Assembly: GCA_018350325.1 (NCBI GenBank)
Contig: JAEVLN010000001.1
Coordinates: forward strand, 5,237,254-5,301,253
Source of the DNA: Globodera rostochiensis
Lineage: Eukaryota > Nematoda > Chromadorea > Rhabditida > Heteroderidae
Direction: 5' to 3'
DNA length: 64,000 bases
In this document: one piece after another, positions 45,602 through 64,000 of the stretch
Layout of the letters: each line of letters starts with the position of its first letter
Numbering within the stretch: position 1 is the first letter of the stretch
Position numbers and translations under genes: made by a program
Notes under the pieces: generated by a model
What the model was told of the DNA's origin: nothing
Database searches by the model: none
Seen by the model: only the letters and a program-made list of their open reading frames with translations

Positions 45602-48600
45602 ATGAAGACGAATAAGAGACAGAAAGTTTCTTCATCAGAAGAGGAATTTGACCCGAACCAGAAGGTATTATTGTTTAATCCTGTTATTCTCTATAATGGC
45701 TTTGTTTTCACAGGGCGAGGATTACGACTTATTCATGGATAATGAGGAACGTGAAAAGTTCGATAAAATGACGGAAAAGGAGCGAGAAATCGAAATCTAC
45801 AAGCGTCTCGAGCAGCGCGAAATCATGAAAACAAGGTTAGACAAAAAGGCAGGCGATTTTTCCGGATTTCGTATTCCACGGATGGGTCATAAGGTTTTGG
45901 AAATGAAAAAATTGCTTTTGAAAGGGTCGATCCAATTTTTAGATTTTAAATTTCAGGGAGAAAATAAAAAAGAAGCTCGAAATGGCAGCGGGGAAAAAAG
46001 CGGACGAAGAAGGCTCTTCAAGCCAGAAAAAACGGAAGCGGAAAATATCGGAAGAATCAAATGAAGGCAACGATGATGATAAGGAGGATTCACCATCGGA
46101 GGCTGGGGAAGGTCATTGACTTGGATGGACCTCCCTTAATCTGGATTTTAGTCGATAGCAGTTCCGATGAACCGAAGGAGTCATCGAGCTCCAAAGGCGC
46201 GGTTAAAGCGGAACCTGATGAGTCGGATGGTGAGATTGACGCGGATTATCACAAACCGTCTGAAGTCGCGAGCAAACAAAGCAAAAAGAAGGCAATGGCG
46301 GAGTTGCTGAGCAAACGACGCAACAAACGACAGAGTAATCTTGCAGAACAGTAATGAATAAGCACAAATTGGACTTGTTAAGCTGAAGAGAAACGGAGGA
46401 AAGAGACTCTGAAGGCGACGCTTGACTTGGACGAGGTGTTCGGCAACGAGGACGACGAGGGCAAATCGGCCAGCAGCAGCAGTTCTTCAGTTAGTTCGTC
46501 ACGTTCTTCTAGCCCGGATTTGGGTAAATCACGTTCTCCATCTCCGGTGGCCAAGCAAGAAGTGCTGATGGGACGAGACAGTAAAGGCATTCATTTGAAT
46601 TTTTAGATTCATGGAAGAGACGAGCTCATCCGATGCCAACTTTTCCGCCGAAAGTTGGCAAAATTTGTTCATGCGCCGTTTTTTGCAAAAACTGTCGTTG
46701 GATGTTTTGTTCGAATTTCAATTGGGCCGAACAAATTGGATGGGAAGCAAGTGTACAGAGTCCGTTGATGTTTTTTAAAATTAAATTGGTGATGAATTTA
46801 CATATTTAGGCAGCTCAGGTTGTCGAAGTCGTGGAAACAGCAAAAATCTACGAGGTTGAACCCAACAGCGACATTCGAACGAACAAAGGCTTTAGGCTAA
46901 AGGTCGAGATGGAATTTTTTACCGCTATTGCAAGGACTTGGCTTGTAGTCGGGTTGTAGCCAGCATTGGATTTCGGGGGGGGGGTGGAAGCAACACCAAA
47001 AATGGATTTAGGAATGAATCAGAAATTATTGTTCAAATTTAATTTTTGTGGGCATCGCCGAGAAACTTCTTTAAAACTGGCCTTTTTTAATAGCACCAAT
47101 TTTAACTTTATTGTGAGGCAGCTTATCCACAACCAGCCCAGATTTTTCCTCTAAAATTTCTGCCCTTGCCCGGTTGACATTTATGGCTTAGTCATTTTAA
47201 GGTGTGTGACGGGGAACCGATGCGAGTCTATCGGTTAGAGTTCATTTCAAACAGTCATATTGTGGAGAGCGAGTTTTTGTTTTGGCTCAACAAATTGCGC
47301 TCAACGGTGAGTCAGTTAGCTTTTTTGATTTAAATGAATCAAATTATAAAAACAATAACAGAACACGCCCGTGCCAACTGTTGATTTTGTTGACCGGAAA
47401 CGGAAGGAAATTTTGGACGCGCTCACTTACAACTACAGCGAATCTGAGGTCAATTTGCTGATCAAGGAAAAGCAGCGATTCAAAAGGCAGCCGACCAATT
47501 TCGCCTTTCAGAAGGCCGAGTTGCTTAAGACGAAGGTGGGCGGATGATTTTTAAAACATTTTCATTAAAAAAGAATTGTCGAGAAGCTTTCTTTAAATAG
47601 CATTTTATTATTCGTTGGATTTTTGCCGCTGGAAAGTCAAACGGATTTTCTTAAACCAGCTTTGAAATCGAAAGATCCCAATTAAAGTCCCGACAACTTT
47701 TCCGGTGGATTGTTTTTTCACACGACTGCCTTTTCGTCCATTTCCCGTCGATCGGTTTTTGTTTCGTTGTAATGGGTCGGTGCCGGAGGGACGTGGTGGT
47801 GATGATGACCCTGGGGGTTTTCTGGGTGCGTCGGCGTCGGCTTGTTCCAAACTTTGAACTTGATGTAGGCCTCGCCTGCGTACATTAGGCACAGTGCCAG
47901 GCATAAAATCTGAAGATTTTCAGTCCATAGAATTTACTGTTGGTTCACCGAGCCCAATATTGCCGCTCCTCTTCCTTCAGCAGTCCAACTTGCTGCCAAA
48001 TGAACCATGAGCCAAATCTAAGGTCCAATATTTTCGCAAATATTTCGCTTTGCTGTGCGAACCGACCCCGATGAAGAAGAACAGCGTGTTTATTCCGTAG
48101 AAAAACAATTCCTGAAATTGTTTGTTTGCGCGAGTCTGTCTGTGTGTGTGTAAATGATCACTGATAAACACACCACCACAACGAGTCCTTCCCGCGTGCG
48201 TTCATCGGCAAGTGTCAAATGCGGGAACACGACGTAGAGAAGTATGAGAACGGATACCACAACTGTCGTCTCGAAAGTGATGTGCTCGGCCCATGCGGAA
48301 CTCGTTGATCGCCTGTCAGCGCAAATTGCGAGAATAAACGCGACAAAACCCAGAATCTGTAATTACAGCAAAGAGATGCTGATTTGGTCTGTGGATTTTA
48401 ATTGCTAACCACTTCCACGATTTTGAGTAGTCCAGGGAGAGTGGCCAAGTAGCGCGTGTTGAGCTGTCCTTTTCTCGACTCGGGGATTATCTTCACCTTG
48501 GCATTCATTCGGCCGAAACCTTTGGTGGTTGAACTGTGCTTTTCTGAAGCGGTTGTGTTCGTGCGAGAAGTTGGCTGTTTGGCTTCTTGTCTTGACATTG

Positions 48601-50206
48601 TGCACAAATAAATATTAGACTACTTTTATAAATTGAACCCACTCAATCGATATGGTCTTCGATTTTTCCTCTTGCGCGTTCTCGATTTCCTCGTCTCCCG
48701 ACTTCAGCATTGTCAGTATTTATATTTTGTCTACAGAAGCTTTTAAAAGATTGATGATATAAATGGCTGAGTGCGGGAAGAGTAACGTTGACTTGTTTTC
48801 CCAACAAAACTGGAATTACCTATCGTGTGCCCTTCCCGTTTCTCTTTCCCTTTGGTTCCACGGAACATAAAAATGTGAGAGGAAAGTGTGAAGTGCTTTT
48901 TCAGTGTTGGGGAATGTAGCTATTATTTTATTTTCCTGGGCAAAATGACCTTGTTGAATGAGATATTTGGTGCATATTTCTGAATTTGCAAGGACTCTTC
49001 GATTGGGGGATTTGCGGCGGGCGGGTAAAACTTTTGAGAGACTCGCGATATTCACGTCGACACGAGAAAGTGCAGTGGATCGCTAGCTCTCTGTCGATCT
49101 GAGGAGACGAGAAGTTCTCTCTTGACTCTGCCAAATGCTATTGTTTGCTTAACTGTTTGAACAATTCAATTGTGTTGACAAAAAAATTGTGACGAGATGA
49201 GAGGTTTTGGAGTTCTTTTTATGTGGAGATTTAAACCGTTTTTAATGTTATGCGCCCACCCCGCGTTATTCAATTGCAGTTGGCGTGTTAGTCGTTTAAC
49301 GATTAGTGAGAAGATTGATATCTCCAAATATTCACAAAGTATTTAGGTCGCATTGGTGGGGTGATTTGTTAAAAAATGCGCCGTACAAATCCCGATGAAA
49401 AGGAATTTTAATTAAGGAGCAAGCGGAGCAATGCGGCGACGCCGACAGAGCGCGCGATTTGCAGCAGCAAGTCAGCGAATTGGAAGAGAAGGCCAAGAAA
49501 ATTGTGGGTGATGACATTCCTTACACCGAATTTGAGAACAGTGAACGGCTTTCCGAATCAGGAGTACCAGAGGACGAAGAGTTTGAGCGCGATCAGTGCC
49601 ATAAATCAGCGGAATCGGGACCATATGAAGCAGTCTTTCCTGGGGACCGGATTAGTACGAACGGAAGACCGGGAGAAAGACGACGACCCGTTCACACGGA
49701 AGTCGGCACGCATGAAAGTGGTCGCGGGTGCGGCCAGGTCCAAAACTGCCGCCGGAGGTGGCGCCTCCCCCCTCCCTTTATTTCTTCAATACTACGGACT
49801 TTAGGCAATGTCGGTTCGAGCTCGATTAGCACGGTCATTTCCTCGCGAGGGTCGTTGTCCTCTTCGTCGGACACCTCTTCACCTAGCAAAAAAGCACAAC
49901 TTCCTTCAGCGCACGATCTGTTCAATGCGCACGGAATCGACATAAACATTGACATCAAAGTTCCCGGTAAACAACACATGGCACAAATCCTGTTTGTCCC
50001 TATTTTTTTGGACAGGGGGGCAAAATGTTTGGGTTGCTCATCGGCTGTAAATTGGGATATGAAATAGTATTTTTTTAGCTGTCGCGGGCGGTTCGTTCAG
50101 AGCTCCGCCAATTGCCGATTCCCAGGCGCCTCGAATGCAACAAAAGGCGAGCAGCTCACGAACGCTTACTTTGGAGGAGTATAAGAAGAAAAGAGGACTT
50201 GTGTGA
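45602..50206 (+). CDS. rtfo-1: RTF1, PAF1 transcription-elongation complex component
   Basis: RTF1 travels with RNA polymerase II and promotes histone H2B ubiquitylation and elongation through its Plus3 domain. The ATG at 45602 opens [20 protein letters not shown], then [20 protein letters not shown] and [19 protein letters not shown]. An acidic and basic middle leads to the Plus3 domain: [70 protein letters not shown] and [20 protein letters not shown] (to about 47300). After [27 protein letters not shown] a 1.9-kb intron (about 47536-49413) follows, then [72 protein letters not shown] and the end [16 protein letters not shown] (stop 50204-50206), all in the order of animal RTF1. Exon phases agree across the long intron, which supports joining the two halves. 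Confidence 0.93.
47718..48598 (-). CDS. Four-span MARVEL-domain-like membrane protein, nested in an RTF1 intron
   Basis: The ATG at 48596-48598 (reading right to left) gives [20 protein letters not shown], a short cytosolic tail, then [18 protein letters not shown] joined to [20 protein letters not shown] (span 1), [20 protein letters not shown] (span 2), [20 protein letters not shown] (span 3), a short loop [10 protein letters not shown] region, and [20 protein letters not shown] (span 4). It closes with a polar tail containing GHHHHH and DEKAVV, stop about 47718. The 'L.tlpGllKi.E.v' entry into span 1 and the four-helix layout resemble MARVEL/CMTM-type proteins of vesicle and junction membranes. 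The whole gene lies within the large RTF1 intron, on the opposite strand. The exact family is inferred from topology and the first helix only; exon borders are approximate. Confidence 0.7.
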
Positions 50207-50342
50207 ATCGAAGATGAAGCGATTCTCTTCCTATCAGATATTCCATTGTGGAAAAATTTCTTATGTAGATTTTCATTTTTAACGACGCAATAAGTTCCTA
50301 ACTTCTCAAATTTTATCGGTTCTGAAAATTGGTTCAGCAATG

Positions 50343-52060
50343 TCAATAACTGTTGGAATGGCCAAGTCGGTATAATCTCAGCTTTCCTTGCTTCGTGCCA
50401 AGCGAAAAAAAAGCATTGTTCGGGGAAAATTCACAGGCAGTAAATTTGTCGGTTGAGAAGTGCTCCTGCTTAGCCGGGTAGTTTTGAAACACGCTGCCGG
50501 TCGAACAGTTACTTAGACGACATGCCATCCGCTGAATAAAATAATATGGGTTGAAATGAGACGGGCGACGGACGGACCTTAGCTGTAGAGCCGAATGCCA
50601 TCATCTGTGCGTCTGGGCTGAAACCGACGAATGACACCGACGTTGTCAACTGGTCGAACGTGTGGACGGGCTTCGGGGATTTTTCAGTGTCCATAGCAAC
50701 CTTTGCAAGGTCGTAAACGTTGACAATGCCCGTATTGGATCTGAATGGGAATATGGACGGCGACAACGCTCTGATGGGGACGTACCCGCAGGCGACGAAT
50801 TGCCCCGTACGACTGCACGATAGGCGTGTGGCCCGAACGCAGCCATGGTCAAAGAACACTTTCTGCTCAGCACATCGCCTCAAGTTCCAAGTGTTCACAG
50901 CCCCGTCCACTAAACCATTTAATCCCATAAACGAGTGGCGTTTATTTAAATGTAGAACTGTCAACGACACCTGCCAATGAATATAAAATTTTCCTGTCGA
51001 ATGGAGCAAAACAAAAGTCCACGACATTCTGACAACCACGAAAAGTGTGCAAATGTTCCATTGTCTGAAATTAAAAAAGAAAAATTTATTTTTTATTGTT
51101 ATAAAATACTTTGAAATTAAAGACAAAAATGTCCGCTGAATTGGCCAGCAATCCGACGAATGTGCCATCAGCGGAGAGACGGGTCAACCTTGTCCGAAGA
51201 GAGTCAAGCACTAAAACGAACGAACAAAACGTAAAAAAAGGTGGGCGGTGGGGCTACCGACGGGGTGACGAATTGACGCCACTTTGCCATTTAAAAGATC
51301 TGAAGAGGCAATTAAAAGATATTATGCAACAAAATCAAAAAATGTTTGTACCGTAAGTGTAAAGGTGATTCTAAATAAGAAAGAGGCTGGGTTATAAAGG
51401 CAACAATTTTGAATTTTTACTTGGTTGGCAGAACTCGCCAAAATCGAAGTGCCGCCGTCAAAGAATTCGATACTGTCAAGACGAAAGCGCGGAAAACGCA
51501 CGTCCTGGAGGAAGAAGTCCCCTTTCTTCAGCTCCAAATTGGCATCCTCTTTGCAAAGCTAAACAATAAACGCTGAAGCAATGTAATTTAAATTTTGAAA
51601 ATGCACTTTTTGTTTTTTTTCGGATTTATTGGAGTACAATCAATGCCTATTTCGATTTCCACCAAATTGGACTGTAACACTCACTCACTTCAAACAGCGA
51701 AATAGTGCCCGACGTCGCAGCCGTCACCAACACCGGTTTGATGGGATGGAATTTGACGTCGGAAATCGCTCCCTAAACTCGGTAAAAGTCGAAATGTGAG
51801 GGTCCTCTTGACTGAGGAAGCGAAGTACCTGGTGATGCCCCGCCGATACGTCTCGCAAAACTTTAAATATCAAATGTTTCGCGTGCAGCGCCTTCGACCC
51901 TTTTGCAACAACGCCCGCCGATCCGCCCATTTGCTGCGCTGCGGCCAACTCCTCCTCATCGTTGTCATGTAAATCAGCATCTAAAATTGCTGGTTCTCGT
52001 GTATTTGAGGACGGACAAAAAATACCCGACAGCTGTGCCCATTCATGCGCAGTCCCAATG
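50343..52060 (-). CDS. UTP18: UTP18, U3 snoRNP / SSU processome WD40 protein
   Basis: UTP18 is a WD-repeat subunit of the nucleolar small-subunit processome needed for 18S rRNA maturation. Reading right to left, an acidic exon (DADLHDNDEEELAAAQQMGG) leads to HLIFKVLRDVSAGHHQ, VKFHPIKPVLVTAATSGTIS, DVRFPRFRLDSIEFFDGGTS, RLSADGTFVGLLANSADIFV (about 51180), TMEHLHTFRGCQNVVDFCFA, DGAVNTWNLRRCAEQKVFFD, RLSCSRTGQFVACG, TGIVNVYDLAKVAMD and FDQLTTSVSFVGFSPDAQMM. It ends FTACEFSPNNAFFSLGTKQG, KLRLYRLGHSNSY with the stop at 50343-50345. The last two repeats and the 'YRL.H.s' end match the family well. The 5' end is uncertain: no start is obvious between 51950 and 52500. It converges on RTF1 with only 136 bp between the stop codons. 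Confidence 0.85.
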
Positions 52061-52545
52061 GTGCGTACTTTATGTCGTTGCCTGTTATTCTAAACCAGAA
52101 AGGGTTGGACCCGAGACAACTAGGGCTGGCCATGGTTCTAGTCCAGTTTACGCGTCCAATAGACTTTTATTTATAAGTCCCTCCCCCCAACTTTTCAATT
52201 CATTTCTCAGCCCAACTATTTTGATTTTGGACTATGATTTCCGACTCATTTTACACCACTTGCCTTCTGAAGAAGTTGGCCACGAACCCGTTGCTCAATA
52301 AAAATGTCCAGCACCTGCCCATGTACGTCATGCTCATCAACCCAAACAGGCTCCATAGGTTTCTTTCATATGTTATCGTGTCATAGTTAGGGCTACGCTT
52401 TTGATATATATGCCATCGGATAGTTTTGCCAAAATAAAACAAAGTAGAAATATGCAAGTTCCAGTAAATTTATATTGTAAAGAAGATATGAACAAAATAT
52501 AGCAAGTAAAAATTTTAAAAAAGTGTCGACAAAAAAGATCTTTCT
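52061..52545. other. Short region between UTP18 and RPB1 (both on the - strand)
   Basis: About 485 bp containing the 3'UTR of RPB1 and the 5' end of UTP18. A 68-codon frame at 52251-52457 (-) shows no family motif, though it could hold a UTP18 first exon. Confidence 0.35.
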
Positions 52546-59481
<6,936 letters not shown>

Positions 59482-60712
59482 TTTATGTATCTAAATTTGC
59501 AGATTGTCACAAATTACTATTAAATATCGGCGGTTCAAGACTTATTTATCTAACGAAAGCTAGACGTTGTTTCTTTGCAACTTAAATGAACGGCAAAAAA
59601 GAAAAAAAAGCGAATTAACGGGTCGGCGGTGCCAATATTGAGCGCATTTTTAATAAAATCGCCATTTTTTATTAAAAAATTTGAATATATACACAATGCC
59701 AAATTGTGAGTTCCTTTGCTAAAATTCAAAATTTTTAACCCTCCGGCTGTTTTTCAAGTACATTCTTAAAAATAAGTACATTTTTAATTTTTAAATATCA
59801 GAGTCTATTTTTTAAGCACTTAGGTACTTGCCATTTAAGTACATTTCGGAGCCTTTTTTATGTTTTTGACCCTCATTTTCCTGTTTCTCCACAAGTTCTC
59901 ATATTTCATTCATCGTCCTTCTCTATTCAACATTCGTTTGTTCCCCCATCAACCATACTTTCCTATTCATCGTTCATCCTTTTAGCCAACCAACTTCCCC
60001 ATCCCATTGTCTTTGTTCGTTTTGCAGGAACATTGAGACGATGAAAGCAAAATGCGTGTGAAGAGGGCGAAAGTGCTCTCTCTACCAACCGACCGACCGA
60101 TAAACAAACGAAGTCACTGGCCGGCGAGGAGTGGCGAAAAGGAGCGGGATCGGTCAGTTGGTTGGAGAACCCGGACGGTAGTGGACAGCGCACGTCCTGA
60201 CACTGATTGGTCGCTTCGGCTTATCCAGCGGCAGCAGCCCCACCAGTTGTTAGCGAGCAGTATATTTCGCTGGCGCAGCTGTTAATTCCCGTCAATGTTG
60301 ATCAACTGCCACCTATCATAATTTCCTCTCATCTGTATCTTCTAACAGATTTTGGTCAACTTCAAAATGATTTAAATCTACAAAACACTGCTCGAATTTT
60401 TGCTATTCCAATTATCCGGTAGGGGTTGGCTCAACCGATGCACTTACTGGTTAGGTCTCCCCGTCCTTCCATAATATCCGCCACTTTATTTCGTCCCTAC
60501 CGCAATTATTCCTCCATCCACCTTCACACCCCGCACTTCCTTCGCCATTTTCTTTCTTTGTGCGTCATCATTTCCAATCGATCAAATTCCAGGGGGAGAG
60601 ACGGGGGGGGGGATGGAATGCGTTTTAATCTATTTATTGAACTTGCATTAGTCGATCGAAATCCCTCCAAACAATCAGGATATATTGCTGAACCAATTCA
60701 TTAAACTTATTA
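59482..60712. promoter_or_regulatory. Divergent intergenic region between RPB1 and PAK
   Basis: About 1.2 kb that must contain the RPB1 promoter (leftward) and the PAK promoter (rightward). It includes a GGTCGGCGGTGCCAATATTG string at about 59621, an AT-rich stretch to 59900, and a more GC-rich block at 60050-60280 whose short frames show no family motif. A TTTTGCAGG acceptor-like site lies near 60021. No specific promoter element could be identified. Confidence 0.4.
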
Positions 60713-63944
<3,232 letters not shown>

Positions 63945-64000
63945 TTTGTGACATTTCGAAAAAAACTTTTCCCGTCGTTTTGCGGGTTCAAAATCCTTTA

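Overview
The window is nuclear DNA from a small-genome animal, most probably a nematode. It holds about eighteen intron-rich genes of universal eukaryotic families. Many introns are only about 37-60 bp, and several coding starts lie just downstream of TTTCCAG/TTTCAG-like acceptors, which would fit spliced-leader trans-splicing. The dense poly-G/poly-C tracts, one of them 32 G, would fit a plant-parasitic tylenchid such as a cyst nematode, but that assignment is inference. No prokaryotic operon, CRISPR array, tRNA, rRNA, virus or intact transposon was seen. Gene models were built by hand from conserved motifs and splice sites, so internal exon borders are approximate.

0-16 kb, left to right: the 3' part of SUMO-activating enzyme subunit 1 (+); an inactive rhomboid, iRhom (-); a protein with four AT-hooks (+); a PLD3-like phospholipase D family protein (+); an RPUSD-type pseudouridine synthase homologue with an altered active-site motif (+); and a Lifeguard/TMBIM membrane protein (+).

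16-31 kb: an unidentified coiled-coil protein with a TGATCA minisatellite in one intron (+); a FoxA/PHA-4 forkhead factor (-); about 4.3 kb of G/C-tract-rich non-coding DNA; the splicing factor BCAS2/SPF27, whose N-terminal exon was not found (+); and arginine kinase (-), which carries an in-frame 90-bp internal duplication and lies between two tandem arrays.

31-43 kb: CCDC174 (+), NOC2-like ribosome biogenesis factor (+), a class II histone deacetylase with oddities (+), and a ZAK/MLTK-type MAP3K (-).

43-64 kb: about 2.6 kb of intergenic DNA; RTF1 of the PAF complex (+), whose largest intron hosts a MARVEL-domain gene on the opposite strand; UTP18 (-); the largest subunit of RNA polymerase II, RPB1, complete with a two-zone CTD (-); and a group I p21-activated kinase (+), complete at the right edge.

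Transcription and RNA genes are well represented (RPB1, RTF1, FoxA, BCAS2, CCDC174, NOC2, UTP18, HDAC), but they lie on both strands without operon-like spacing. I found no clearly new multi-gene system. The points most worth following are lineage-specific changes inside conserved proteins and the minisatellite and poly-G landscape.
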